This document shows positions 16,495 to 25,422 of a stretch of 64,000 nucleotides of DNA, piece after piece. The notes beneath the pieces are model-generated. The model was not told the origin of the DNA, searched no databases, and worked only from the letters and a program-made list of their open reading frames with translations. Source of the stretch: Chloroflexota bacterium (GTDB taxonomy: Bacteria; Chloroflexota; Anaerolineae; Anaerolineales; Villigracilaceae). The position numbers were made by a program, and so were the translations under genes. The stretch lies in NCBI GenBank assembly GCA_024224815.1, contig JAAENC010000188.1, forward strand, positions 1 through 64,000, in the 5' to 3' direction. Each line of letters opens with the position of its first letter. Position 1 is the stretch's first letter.

Positions 16495-16559
16495 TTATCC
16501 CCAAAGAACAAACACTTATCCACAATCTCACAAGGAGGATTTGTGGAAATTGTGGATAA
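16495..16559. promoter_or_regulatory. Cluster of DnaA boxes
   Basis: A perfect TTATCCACA (16516-16524) and a perfect inverted TGTGGATAA (16551-16559) form 11-nt inverted arms, TTATCCACAAT and ATTGTGGATAA. A one-mismatch box, TTATCCCCA, lies at 16495-16503. They sit between gatC and the small gene at 16572. This could be a DnaA-binding regulatory or titration site. Confidence 0.55.
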
Positions 16560-16571
16560 CTTTCCTACAAT

Positions 16572-16796
16572 TTATTCCTTTTCATAAACAAAAACCTGAA
16601 TATCCAGCCCGTCACTATTTAGCAGTTCAATCGTTGGCATCAGAGTCGCATCCTGAATTGCGCCCATTTCCCCTGCGGGAGCATAAACGCTCATGCGCGC
16701 TTCTTCATCGGACATTTTCGCAACCTTGATCTCTGCGCTCGCGCTGACTGCGCTAATTTTTTCTGAAATTTGTGCAATACCTTCATCTAATGTCAT
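16572..16796 (-). CDS. Small conserved-looking hypothetical protein
   Basis: 74 aa, not recognised. MTLDEGIAQISEKISAVSAS begins an amphipathic helix; later segments (MSVYAPAGEMGAIQDATLMP, TIELLNSDGLDIQVFVYEKE) suggest a compact alpha/beta fold. Composition and codon use match the surrounding core genes. It lies between gatC and mutS2, with an interspersed repeat (16815-16918) separating it from mutS2. The opposite DnaA boxes end 13 nt past its stop. Confidence 0.55.
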   Translation of the reverse strand: MTLDEGIAQISEKISAVSASAEIKVAKMSDEEARMSVYAPAGEMGAIQDATLMPTIELLNSDGLDIQVFVYEKE

Positions 16797-16921
16797 TCTT
16801 TATACCTCTAGACTTATGTCTTCGCGAGGAGGGCGATAGCCCGACGCGGCGATCTCCAAATAATGTGGGAGATTGCTTCAGTCGCTACCCTCTCGGGTGC
16901 GCTCCTTCGCAATGACAAAAA

Positions 16922-19357
16922 CTAAAACTTAACCACCGTCACCCCTGCGCCACCTTCTTTTTCCTTCCCCTCCTCAAAGGATTTCACATAGGGATTTGCG
17001 CGCAATGCCTCGCGCACAACTTCGCGTAGTCTACCCGTCCCCTTCCCATGCACAATGCGCACAAATGGCATTTCGGCAACATAGGCCTGGTCAATATAAC
17101 GATCCAATTTATCGAGCGCATCATCGGCCCTTTCACCGCGAATATCCAATTCCATTCTGGGCAAAACAGCCGCCGCAGTCCGAATTCTCGGCGTGCTGAC
17201 AGGCTTTTTCTCTTCTTTCTTGGCCTTCTTTTTAACTTGCAAATCCTTCAGCTTTGCCCACATCCGCAAAGCGCCCACCTGCACCTCCGCCTCACCTTTT
17301 CCTAAAGCAGTCACGATGCCCTCTGTGCCGAGCGTTCTCACATGAACTTTATCATCAATCCCGATTTCTCCGCTGGCTTCCTTAAATTCTTCAGCAACAA
17401 CTTTCTTTTTCTTTCGGATTGGCTGCTTGATCTTCTTTTCTACAGTTTTGATCTGCTCTTTGACTTCTTCTATTTCTTCGAGCGGTTTCTCTGCTTCTTG
17501 CAGCCTGCGTCTCATTTCCTGGATTTCAACTTGCGTGGCTTCGACTTGGCTTTTTGCCTCTTCCCGAGCTTTTTCGAGAATCTTGAGCCGCTCTTCTTCG
17601 ATATTTTCTAGTTTTTCGTTCAATTCTCGTCTCAAGCGATGTGCCTGAATACGCGCTTTTTCGGCTTTGCGGCGTTCTTTAAAGGCAACTTTTCGTTGAC
17701 GATGGATATCGTCGAGCATGGAATCAACGCGCATTTCTCCGGGGTCGATCTCACCCTCCGCTGCAACGAGCACGCTAGATGGAAGTCCGAGCCGTTTCGC
17801 AATCGCAAGGGCGTTTGAGCGGCCGGGTAATCCGATCGTTAATTTATAAGTCGGTCGCAATGTGTGTAAATTAAATTCCAAAGAGGCATTCACAACTTTT
17901 TGAGTCGTGTGCGCAAAGGCTTTTAGCTCGGGATAATGCGTGGCAACAAAAGAAAGCGAGCCGCGCTCAAGCAGCTCAGAAAGAATCGCGCGCGCAAGGG
18001 CTGCTCCTTCCTGTGGGTCAGTTCCTGCGCCCAATTCGTCAAAAATGACGAGGGATTTCTCATCCGCTTTTTTCAGAATTTGGCTGATATTTTTGATATG
18101 CCCCGAAAAAGTGGATAGCGATTGCTCGATGGATTGCTCATCGCCAATATCGGCGTGAACAGAGGCAAAACAGGGCAAAGCCGAGCCAGATTTTGCGGGA
18201 ATATGCAGCCCGGATTGCGCCATAAGCGCCAATAATCCGACCGTTTTTAACGTGACGGTTTTTCCGCCCGTATTTGGCCCGGTGATAACGAGGGCGCGTG
18301 TGGCAGCATCGAGGGCAATGTCGAGGGGAACAACTGTCTCGGGGTCGAGGAGAGGATGGCGGGCTTCTATTAAGTTGAAGGTTTGAAGGTTTAAGCTTGA
18401 AGGTTTGTCTGCTTTTTTCTTTGAACCTTCAACTTTCAACTTTTCACCGAGAAGCGGTTCTTCTGCTCTAATTGCATCGGCATATTTTGCTTTTGCAAAG
18501 GCTAAATCGAGAGCGGCGAGGGCTTCTACACCAGTGTTGATCTCATCCTGACTTTCACCGATTTTTGCGCATAATTCTGCCAATACACGGCGTTCTTCGT
18601 CTCTTTCAGCGAGCTGTAATTCACGAATTTTATTATTCCCTTCAACGGTACTGAGGGGTTCTATGAAGAGCGTCGCGCCAGAAGAGGATTGGTCGTGGGT
18701 AATGCCTTTAATTTGCCCTTTATATTGTGCCTGCAAAGGAATTACATAGCGTCCATCGCGTTGGGTAATGATCGCTTCCTGGAGCATTTTTTTATTTTGA
18801 GTATTGCTGATGATCTTTTGCAGCTTCGTCATCAGCCTATTGTGCGAAACACGGCGCTCTTTACGGATCGAGGCAAGTTGCGGAGAGGCAGAATCGAGAA
18901 TTTCACCTTTCTCTGAAATGGTATGTGTGATCGCATCCACCAATCCGAGCGGAGGCGGGAGTTTTTCAACGATCTTTTTTAGATTAGAGTAAGGGTAAGG
19001 CTCTGTCCCGCCCCTACTTTTGTCCGTTTCTTCTTTGCCAAAGGATTTTCTCAATTGACGTGCGGCGATGAGGGTGGATTTTATATCGAGCAAATGCTGG
19101 GTTTCCAGAATCCCGCCGCGTGCGGCCAATTTAACCTGATTGCGCACATCCCGCGCGCCGCCTACACTGACCGTTTCGTGCGTAGAAAAAAGAAGGCGTG
19201 CTTCAGAAGTCTCTTCCAAGCGAATTTTAGCTTTCTTGAAAGAGGGCGTTGGTTTTAATTTCTCGGCAAGCTCTACCGATGCACTAAAAGCACAATGCTC
19301 GGCGAGGCGTGCGAGGATTTTGTCGTATTCGAGGAGGGAGAGGGTTTTAGGGTTCAT
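16922..19357 (-). CDS. mutS2: Endonuclease MutS2
   Basis: 811 aa. It has the MutS2 core, clamp and ATPase with Walker A GPNTGGKT (360-367), the signature near DELGAGTDPQEGAALA, a long charged coiled coil (~510-640) and a C-terminal Smr nuclease domain with LDIRG and HGKGTG motifs. MutS2 senses collided ribosomes or branched DNA and limits recombination. Two stretches look like in-frame repeat insertions: residues ~113-123 (SRGGTEPYPYS) and ~308-327 (KVEGSKKKADKPSS...), the latter from a palindromic TTGAAGGTTT repeat at 18373-18441. These may explain the slight excess length. A TATAAT lies 10 nt before the ATG. Confidence 0.95.
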   Translation of the reverse strand: MNPKTLSLLEYDKILARLAEHCAFSASVELAEKLKPTPSFKKAKIRLEETSEARLLFSTHETVSVGGARDVRNQVKLAARGGILETQHLLDIKSTLIAARQLRKSFGKEETDKSRGGTEPYPYSNLKKIVEKLPPPLGLVDAITHTISEKGEILDSASPQLASIRKERRVSHNRLMTKLQKIISNTQNKKMLQEAIITQRDGRYVIPLQAQYKGQIKGITHDQSSSGATLFIEPLSTVEGNNKIRELQLAERDEERRVLAELCAKIGESQDEINTGVEALAALDLAFAKAKYADAIRAEEPLLGEKLKVEGSKKKADKPSSLNLQTFNLIEARHPLLDPETVVPLDIALDAATRALVITGPNTGGKTVTLKTVGLLALMAQSGLHIPAKSGSALPCFASVHADIGDEQSIEQSLSTFSGHIKNISQILKKADEKSLVIFDELGAGTDPQEGAALARAILSELLERGSLSFVATHYPELKAFAHTTQKVVNASLEFNLHTLRPTYKLTIGLPGRSNALAIAKRLGLPSSVLVAAEGEIDPGEMRVDSMLDDIHRQRKVAFKERRKAEKARIQAHRLRRELNEKLENIEEERLKILEKAREEAKSQVEATQVEIQEMRRRLQEAEKPLEEIEEVKEQIKTVEKKIKQPIRKKKKVVAEEFKEASGEIGIDDKVHVRTLGTEGIVTALGKGEAEVQVGALRMWAKLKDLQVKKKAKKEEKKPVSTPRIRTAAAVLPRMELDIRGERADDALDKLDRYIDQAYVAEMPFVRIVHGKGTGRLREVVREALRANPYVKSFEEGKEKEGGAGVTVVKF
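18373..18441. repeat. Palindromic repeat translated inside mutS2
   Basis: Tandem TTGAAGGTTT units (18374-18405) face an inverted AACCTTCAACTTTCAAC (18423-18440). A similar AACTTTCAACCTTCCAAC lies in the intergenic region before mobA (5437-5454). The reading frame of mutS2 stays open across it. Confidence 0.55.
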
Positions 19358-19443
19358 TGCAGAGGAGATTATAGTGGATGCTGCAATTGTTTGGGAAGGT
19401 AAAAAGTGTGAAAAACAATGCTCAGTATGCTATGGGAAAAAAG

Positions 19444-19478
19444 AAACCCACCAAGATATTAAAAACCTTGGTGGGTTT
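19444..19478 (-). terminator. Rho-independent terminator of the HNH gene
   Basis: AAACCCACCAAG and CTTGGTGGGTTT form a 12-bp stem, followed on the minus strand by CTTTTTT. It stands between the HNH gene and mutS2. Confidence 0.8.
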
Positions 19479-19502
19479 TTCTACCAAGAACTTATCAATT
19501 TC

Positions 19503-20243
19503 CTACCATAATGTAGTGTCTGGAGCAATTTTCTGAAAAACAGGGAAATCTTGTCTATGGACTATAAGAATTTCACCATCGACTTCTATAATACTCCCTG
19601 ATTTAAGATCAGGATTATCGATTTTCACATGACAAAAAGGGGTAAACTTATAGCGATCATATCGTAAGTTTTTAATATTTATCTCGCCTTTCTTCATAGA
19701 TTCAACTAGCATTAGGGCATCCGCTAAAACCAAATCATAATCATTTACATCATATGCAAAGAAAGCTGTACTAATTTTTTGGCCTTGGGAATTAACAAAA
19801 GATTTATTAAAGCCTACGGTAATTTGAAATTTTCCCTCACCCATTTTCTTCATAATGTTTACAGCAGCTATCGGGATTGCATCAACCCTCTCTTTATCGT
19901 AATAATTACCTTTATAATGCCAATTTTTTGCCCTAGATAAAAACGCTAAGTTTTCATATGAGCAATTTAAACTGTCATTATCAATATGGTCTATAACAAA
20001 ACCTTTTTCTATCATCTCTACACAACATTCTTTACCATACCAATATTCCATAACAATTCTATGCAGAGATTGATTTCCAGAATAAATGTATTTCCCCTTT
20101 TTCAAATGCCATTTTGCCAAAGCAATTATCTTCCATAGCTCATCGGCATAATCGGTAAAACCAATTTTCTTTCCTTCTGGATAATACAATCGAATATAAA
20201 TTCGATTATGTTCATGAGCTACTTCAAATTTTTCTCTTTTCAT
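19503..20243 (-). CDS. HNH endonuclease-like protein
   Basis: 246 aa from the ATG at 20243, chosen for its perfect AGGAGGTGT upstream. The central LHRIVMEYWYG, then VIDHIDNDSLNCSYENLAFL and SRAKN follow the H...DH.D.D..N....NL.....N pattern of standalone HNH nucleases of the phage and homing type. The C-terminal half (FQITVGFNKSF, then STAFFAYDVNDYDLVLADAL) resembles an AP2-like DNA-binding module, as often fused to HNH domains. The gene is AT-rich and has its own strong terminator, unlike the GC-richer mutS2 and flippase genes on both sides, pointing to acquisition as a selfish element. Confidence 0.75.
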   Translation of the reverse strand: MKREKFEVAHEHNRIYIRLYYPEGKKIGFTDYADELWKIIALAKWHLKKGKYIYSGNQSLHRIVMEYWYGKECCVEMIEKGFVIDHIDNDSLNCSYENLAFLSRAKNWHYKGNYYDKERVDAIPIAAVNIMKKMGEGKFQITVGFNKSFVNSQGQKISTAFFAYDVNDYDLVLADALMLVESMKKGEINIKNLRYDRYKFTPFCHVKIDNPDLKSGSIIEVDGEILIVHRQDFPVFQKIAPDTTLW

Positions 20244-20302
20244 TACACCTCCTATCATGATAAATCAGCACATACTACATAAAGGCCACTCGTCCTTACT
20301 CT

Positions 20303-21655
20303 CTACTTTCTTGCCTCTGCTCTCTGTTTTATCTCCCTCATCCCCTTCCAGACAATAAGCCCAACGGAAACAACAAAATAGGCTGACATGAGCGCGGCTT
20401 GGGCGAGGTATCCAAAACGGGGGACGAGGAGGAAGCTCAGGAGTATTTTTGCTACACCAGCAAAAGCCATTACTTTGAGGGGATAGGTTGGCATGCCCAG
20501 CGAGAGTAAAAGAGGGCGATTCCAGTAGAGGATATTGGCTGTGCCGAAGCCGAGGAGGAGGATCAACGCGGCGGGGGTGGCGGGGGCGTATTCTGCGCCG
20601 TAAAAGAGGGAGATGAGCCATTCTCCTGCAACGAGGAGAAAGAGGCTGACGGAAAGTGTCCACGCAGCGGAGATCGTGGTAAGGCGTTTGAGGAGAGTTT
20701 TTAATTTATCCCATGCTTTTTCGCCAACTGCGCGGGAAATTTCGGGGAAAGTAGTGGCGATGAAGGGATTTATTGGCATCAAAATGAGATTGATAATGGC
20801 AAGAGCGGTTTTATAGTAGCCCGCTGCTATTTTTCCGACTTCTCCGGGGAGAAGAAATCCGAGCCAGAGGACTTCGGAGTCACGGGTGACGAGATTTACT
20901 GTCCCGCTGAAGTTGCTGGAAAATGCAAAAGACCAGAATTCTTTTTTAGGCGGAAGCAAGTTGAAAGGGGAGCGCATCCAGCCGTGACCAAGCATTTCTT
21001 TTGCGCGGCGCATTCCCCAAAATCCCAGAGAAAATCCGAAGAAAACTTTTCCTGCTAAATAGGCTGTCAGGATGAGCCAGATATCGCCATCTGTAAAATA
21101 TGCGTAGGTAATAATGCTCGCGGTGATGATATTTTGGGCGAGCGCGATTGCGGCTTGAGAGCGGAAGTGATCGCCGATTTGGAGAAGAGCTGCGGATGTG
21201 CCGGTGACGAAATTGCTGAGGAGGGCGAGGGCGTAAAAGCGAATGAAGAGGGTTGCCGCGGGGTCTTTTATGATGTATTCGGCGGCGAGGGGGGCAAAAA
21301 TATAGAGGAGAATGTAGGCAGAGAGAGAGGTACTGATTTCTGTGAGGGCGGCGGCTTTGAGGGTTGCTGAGGCGCGATCCTTTTTGCCTTGTGAGAGATA
21401 TTCCCCGCCGTATTTAACGACCAATTCACCTATTCGGAAAGATAAAAGGCGATTGATGGAGGTGGCGAAGGACATGACCATGCCAAGTAATCCGAATGCT
21501 GCTACGCCAAGAAGACGGGCAGCGAGAATACTTTGCACCATTGCCAAGCCCATCCCGATTGTGCTGCTGCTGAAGAGGTAGGAGCTATTTTTTAGAACGC
21601 GACGGAGGAGGGAGTCTTCGCGCCAGATGGAGAGGATTTTAGAGAGGATGGACAT
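20303..21655 (-). CDS. Lipopolysaccharide/oligosaccharide flippase (Wzx-like, MOP superfamily)
   Basis: 450 aa with 12-14 hydrophobic helices, starting LLRRVLKNSSYLFSSSTIGMGLAMVQSILAARLL split over two helices typical of the polysaccharide-biosynthesis MATE-like family. It would flip lipid-linked glycan units across the cytoplasmic membrane. The nearby sugar epimerase, nucleotide-sugar dehydrogenase, galE and glycosyltransferases fit a surface-glycan role. The only weakness is the general sequence divergence of the family; the substrate is not known. Confidence 0.87.
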   Translation of the reverse strand: MSILSKILSIWREDSLLRRVLKNSSYLFSSSTIGMGLAMVQSILAARLLGVAAFGLLGMVMSFATSINRLLSFRIGELVVKYGGEYLSQGKKDRASATLKAAALTEISTSLSAYILLYIFAPLAAEYIIKDPAATLFIRFYALALLSNFVTGTSAALLQIGDHFRSQAAIALAQNIITASIITYAYFTDGDIWLILTAYLAGKVFFGFSLGFWGMRRAKEMLGHGWMRSPFNLLPPKKEFWSFAFSSNFSGTVNLVTRDSEVLWLGFLLPGEVGKIAAGYYKTALAIINLILMPINPFIATTFPEISRAVGEKAWDKLKTLLKRLTTISAAWTLSVSLFLLVAGEWLISLFYGAEYAPATPAALILLLGFGTANILYWNRPLLLSLGMPTYPLKVMAFAGVAKILLSFLLVPRFGYLAQAALMSAYFVVSVGLIVWKGMREIKQRAEARK

Positions 21656-21750
21656 TTAGTTAAAGGTTGGGGATTCCTGGAGGGACTTTCTTTTATTGTT
21701 TTTTAACACAAATAGGTGAGTTGCGCGAAACTGTGCGTTGCATCTGAATG

Positions 21751-21863
21751 GATGCGTTGCACAGTGGGTCTTTCAAGCAAACTTGAGTTTGAAAACCCGA
21801 CTTGCAACGCACTTTCCACTTCGTTCCAAGTGCAATGCAATTCTTGATAGTTATTATTCAGAT
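21751..21863. repeat. 113-bp dispersed repeat, copy A
   Basis: About 80% identical to 43581-43694 and in the same orientation. It contains GCGTTGC/GCAACGC and GCACTT/AAGTGC inverted pairs. Both copies, read on the minus strand, would encode NNNYQELHCT...ESALQ.GF.NS, but no start or conserved gene is evident. It follows the epimerase stop by 7 nt. Confidence 0.8.
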
Positions 21864-21869
21864 GGGTTT

Positions 21870-22838
21870 TTAGTCGCTTTGCCACAAATCGACTTTACCC
21901 AAAATATGGTCTCTGTACCACTCGACCTCTTTCTTTAGTCCCTCCCTTGCTGTGGTTGTGGGATTGTAGCCTAAGATACGACGTGCTTTCTCGATATTTG
22001 CGTGTGTCTTGAGTTGGTCGCCAGGACGTTTTGGTTTTGGGTCTATCTTTGCTTTTTTGCCGATAATTTCTTCCACAATACGGATGCCTTCTGCTGTCGT
22101 GATGGCGACATCTGTCCCGATGTTGAAAATCTCGCCTTTTATTTCGTCGAGTTTATCTAATAAAGAGACTAGTCCATCGACAATATCGCCGACGTAGGTA
22201 TAACTGCGGAGGTGTTCTTTGCTTCCTTCATAAAGTGGGAAAGCTTTGCCTTCAAGAATACTCGCTATCAATCTGGGATAGAGTTTTTCTGGGCGTTCGC
22301 GCGGACCGTAGACCGAAAAGAGTCTCATCGAGCTGGCGGGGAAATCATCCTCGCGCGCGGCAGCCAAAACTAATTGCTCGGCAGCCAGTTTTGTCACGCC
22401 GTAGTAGGAAGTTGGCTTGGCTTCTGTTTTCTCATCGCTGGTAGCATCCGCGCCATAAACAGAGGATGTAGAAATGTTGATAAATCCGCGTAGAGAATCG
22501 GATTTCTTTGCGGCATCCAAGAGTCGATGCGTTCCAATAAGATTATTCTTGAGATAAGCTTCAAATGGCGTTGTTGCAGAAATGCCCGGTTGTGCAGCAA
22601 AGTGATAAATGACTTCAACACCTTCAAGCACGGGATTAAGATCACCTTCCGCCAAATCGAGATGCAGAAATTCGACGCCCTGATCGGATATTTGATTCTT
22701 GTTGAGCATTTTTTGCGCTCTTGAGTAATAATCCGTGAAACAATCAATACCCAAGACATCATGCCCTAGTGCAACAAGTCTCTCTGACAAGTGAGAGCCA
22801 ATAAATCCTGCCGCACCAGTGATAATAATTTTTGCCAT
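21870..22838 (-). CDS. NAD-dependent nucleotide-sugar epimerase/dehydratase
   Basis: 322 aa extended SDR: ITGAAGFIGSHL (5-16), catalytic Ser/Thr in INISTSSVYG, YYGVTK for Tyr and Lys, and GPRERPEKLYPRLI plus LRSYTYVGDIVDGL, as in UDP-glucuronate 4-epimerase-like enzymes. The next upstream gene (22916) is a UDP-sugar dehydrogenase, so the pair probably converts a uronic acid or HexNAc sugar for surface glycans. They are separated by a GC-palindrome repeat at 22862-22905. Confidence 0.9.
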   Translation of the reverse strand: MAKIIITGAAGFIGSHLSERLVALGHDVLGIDCFTDYYSRAQKMLNKNQISDQGVEFLHLDLAEGDLNPVLEGVEVIYHFAAQPGISATTPFEAYLKNNLIGTHRLLDAAKKSDSLRGFINISTSSVYGADATSDEKTEAKPTSYYGVTKLAAEQLVLAAAREDDFPASSMRLFSVYGPRERPEKLYPRLIASILEGKAFPLYEGSKEHLRSYTYVGDIVDGLVSLLDKLDEIKGEIFNIGTDVAITTAEGIRIVEEIIGKKAKIDPKPKRPGDQLKTHANIEKARRILGYNPTTTAREGLKKEVEWYRDHILGKVDLWQSD

Positions 22839-22873
22839 AAAAGATTAAACCTTTGAAAAAGCCCCCCTATAAT

Positions 22874-22891
22874 CCCCCCGCAAGCGGGGGG
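22874..22891. repeat. GC palindrome shared with the mobA tail
   Basis: C6-GC-AA-GC-G6 is a perfect hairpin flanked by GCCCCCCTATAAT. It separates the dehydrogenase from the epimerase and may terminate or stabilise the upstream mRNA. Confidence 0.7.
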
Positions 22892-22915
22892 ATACCCTAT
22901 TTTAGGGAAGAGAGT

Positions 22916-24235
22916 TTATAAACCAAAAACCTTCGGGTTATTGCGCCCTGCTTTCCCTAAAGCATTGCGCGTATCTACGATCAACTGCGCCTTTTCTAAA
23001 ATAGCGTCATATTCATATTCGCTATGATCAGTGATAATGACCACGCAATCTGCTTTTTCGACTGCTCCGAGCTTATTAGCCACACTTTCCATCATTTTGC
23101 CATCGAGGGCTTTTAATGTCGGGCAATAGGGATCATGATAAGAGATTTTTGCACCTTTTTCTGCGAGTAGAGCAATAACATCGAGAGCAGGGGATTCGCG
23201 TAAATCGTTCACATCCGGTTTATAGGCCGCGCCCAGAACCAAAACCTTGCTCCCGTTAATCGCTTTGCGATTCGAGTTTAACGCATCCTGTACTTTTTGC
23301 ATTACATAACGAGGCATTTGCGTGTTGATTTCAGATGCCAATTCAATAAAACGTGCGTTGTAATTAACTGATTTCAATTTCCAGGAAAGATAAAGTGGGT
23401 CAATGGGAATACAGTGCCCGCCCAAGCCGGGGCCCGGGGTAAATTTCATAAAGCCAAAAGGTTTCGTTGCGGCAGCGTCAATGACTTCCCAGACATCTAC
23501 ATCAAGGCGATCACACATAATCGCTAACTCGTTAACCAAGCCGATATTGATCATACGGAAGGTGTTTTCGAGCAATTTTGACATTTCGGCTGCTTCTGTG
23601 GAGGAAACAGGGACAACTTTTTCTATCGCGCCGCTATACCATGCGCAGGCTACTTCGGTACAGGCTTCGGTGATCCCACCCAAAACTTTGGGGGTATTAA
23701 TGGTCGTCCAATCTTCACGACCCGGATCAACGCGTTCAGGAGAAAAACTCAAGAAGAGGTCTTCGCCAACGGTTAAGCCGCTTTTCTCTGTGAGCATCGG
23801 CAGGATAAATTCGCGCGTTGTGCCGGGATAAGTAGTTGACTCAAGCACAACGACCATGCCCGGGTGCATATATTTTGCCAAATCGGATGTCGCAGTGTCT
23901 ATATAAGACATATCCGGGTCGCCCGTTTTTTTCAGCGGCGTTGGCACACAAATGCTAACGGCTTCAACATCTTTAATTGCTGAGAAATCAGTTGTTGCTT
24001 TTATTTTGCCACTTTTTACCAACTTGGCCACATCTTCTGTGGGTACATCGGGAATATAACTGATGCCTTTATTCAAGTCATCAATTTTGGCTACATCAGG
24101 GTCAATGCCGATAACATCAAACCCAGCTTCAGCAAAAACTACGGCGAGGGGTAAGCCAACATAGCCAAGCCCTAAAACTGCCATGCGGGCTTTTTTTTCT
24201 TTTAATTGTGTAAGCAAATTATCTTTTATATTCAT
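22916..24235 (-). CDS. Nucleotide-sugar dehydrogenase (UDP-HexNAc 6-dehydrogenase type)
   Basis: 439 aa. GLGYVGLPLAVVFAEAGF (22-39) is the Rossmann NAD site, STTYPGTTREFI and FSPERVDPGRED follow, and the catalytic cysteine lies in GPGLGGHCIPIDPLYLSWK. The pattern matches the UDP-N-acetyl-glucosamine/mannosamine dehydrogenases (WbpA/WecC), which oxidise C6 twice to the uronate. It precedes the epimerase on the same transcript and follows tsaB by 8 nt, so it is likely co-transcribed with tsaE-tsaB. Confidence 0.92.
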   Translation of the reverse strand: MNIKDNLLTQLKEKKARMAVLGLGYVGLPLAVVFAEAGFDVIGIDPDVAKIDDLNKGISYIPDVPTEDVAKLVKSGKIKATTDFSAIKDVEAVSICVPTPLKKTGDPDMSYIDTATSDLAKYMHPGMVVVLESTTYPGTTREFILPMLTEKSGLTVGEDLFLSFSPERVDPGREDWTTINTPKVLGGITEACTEVACAWYSGAIEKVVPVSSTEAAEMSKLLENTFRMINIGLVNELAIMCDRLDVDVWEVIDAAATKPFGFMKFTPGPGLGGHCIPIDPLYLSWKLKSVNYNARFIELASEINTQMPRYVMQKVQDALNSNRKAINGSKVLVLGAAYKPDVNDLRESPALDVIALLAEKGAKISYHDPYCPTLKALDGKMMESVANKLGAVEKADCVVIITDHSEYEYDAILEKAQLIVDTRNALGKAGRNNPKVFGL

Positions 24236-24243
24236 TTTTTTCC

Positions 24244-24912
24244 TTATGAGGGGATAGCTGCCCCAACCTGTAAATAGATCGGGGAAAGGGATGCCGCATC
24301 GTCCATGTCATTGGCTTGATAGCGTTTCCAGGCCAGTTCTGCCAAATAAGCGGGACGGCGCGTTGATTTTAGTGGTGAGCTTAATCTTGCAAATTCATTT
24401 TTTTCTAAAATTTCACGTTCTTCTGCCAAAAGTTCTCCACAGACCAAAGTTGGGCTGTGGATAGATTCTTGCAGTTCGGTTATATTCATCACACTGAGAT
24501 CTTCTTCTGGTTCCCAGATTCCGCTTGGGGATGCGGTGTAGTAGCCAACTGCCAAACGTCCGCGACCAGCCTGTAAAAGGGTAGCAAGCCTAAGGTCACG
24601 AGCGGGTTGAGATGCTGCTAGAATATCCAATGTTGGGATTCCGATCAGCGGTATATTGCGCGAGAAAGCAAGCCCTTTCATCAGCGCAAGTCCTACCCGA
24701 AGGGAGGTAAACGACCCTGGCCCGAGCGCAACGCCGAGCGCGGAGATTTCATCCATCTCTGAATTTGTGCGTTTAAATAGGGCTGCAATTTCAGGCGCAA
24801 GGGTGGTTGTATGGCGTAGTTTTCCGCGCCAAAGTGTTTCGCCGATGACGTTAATCCCGTCATATAAGGCGATTCCGACCTGGGTGGTAGAGGTGTCAAC
24901 AGCGAGGAGCAT
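24244..24912 (-). CDS. tsaB: tRNA threonylcarbamoyladenosine biosynthesis protein TsaB
   Basis: 222 aa ASKHA-fold protein. The N-terminal LAVDTSTTQVGIALYDG and LGVALGPGSFTSLRVGLALMKGLAF are characteristic of TsaB (YeaZ). It scaffolds TsaD and TsaE in making t6A37 of ANN-decoding tRNAs. Its ATG overlaps the tsaE stop by one base, giving tight coupling. tsaD is not in the window. Confidence 0.94.
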   Translation of the reverse strand: MLLAVDTSTTQVGIALYDGINVIGETLWRGKLRHTTTLAPEIAALFKRTNSEMDEISALGVALGPGSFTSLRVGLALMKGLAFSRNIPLIGIPTLDILAASQPARDLRLATLLQAGRGRLAVGYYTASPSGIWEPEEDLSVMNITELQESIHSPTLVCGELLAEEREILEKNEFARLSSPLKSTRRPAYLAELAWKRYQANDMDDAASLSPIYLQVGAAIPS

Positions 24913-25409
24913 TAATTGCCTCCGAAGGCAGTTTTTTTCAGTTCTTTCATAATATTTTCATAACGTGCGCCTTGCGCCTTAAATTGGAGGCTACGTTGTT
25001 CTTCATCTATATAGTCGAGGTTTACCCAAAGTCGTTCAAGCGGAAGAATGCTTTCGATTCTTTCAGGCCATTCTATAACAAGGGGGCCCGCCATGATCAT
25101 TTCGTCGAGGTCTAGCATTTCTGCTTCAGGAGCAGATTCGAGCCTGTAGGTATCGAGATGAAAAAGCTGGCTTTCATCTGCTCTTCTATATATATTAACG
25201 ATAATAAAAGTTGGGCTGGAAACAGAATCCAGAGAGCCCCAACCTTGCGCCAGCCCTTGAACGAGAGTCGTTTTACCTGCGCCCAGATCACCCTGTAAAC
25301 ACAGGATATCTCCAGGCTTTAGAATTGCACCAAGACGCATTCCGATACGCCGAGATTGCTCCGGGCTGCGGCTGATAAATTCGAGGGTATTTTCGTCCAA
25401 AATAGGCAT
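24912..25409 (-). CDS. tsaE: tRNA threonylcarbamoyladenosine biosynthesis ATPase TsaE
   Basis: 165 aa. The P-loop is GDLGAGKTTLVQGLAQ, with SSPTFIIVNIY and LFHLDTYRLE after it and VIEWPERIESILP near the end, all hallmarks of TsaE (YjeE). It is the ATPase of the t6A complex. There is no Shine-Dalgarno; a TATAAT lies 7 nt before the ATG. It leads the tsaE-tsaB-dehydrogenase-epimerase gene string. Confidence 0.94.
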   Translation of the reverse strand: MPILDENTLEFISRSPEQSRRIGMRLGAILKPGDILCLQGDLGAGKTTLVQGLAQGWGSLDSVSSPTFIIVNIYRRADESQLFHLDTYRLESAPEAEMLDLDEMIMAGPLVIEWPERIESILPLERLWVNLDYIDEEQRSLQFKAQGARYENIMKELKKTAFGGN

Positions 25410-25416
25410 GTGGGCG

Positions 25417-25422
25417 ATTATA
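25417..25422 (-). promoter_or_regulatory. -10 box of a leaderless tsaE promoter
   Basis: A perfect TATAAT on the minus strand stands 7 nt before the tsaE ATG with no room for a ribosome binding site. Confidence 0.65.
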
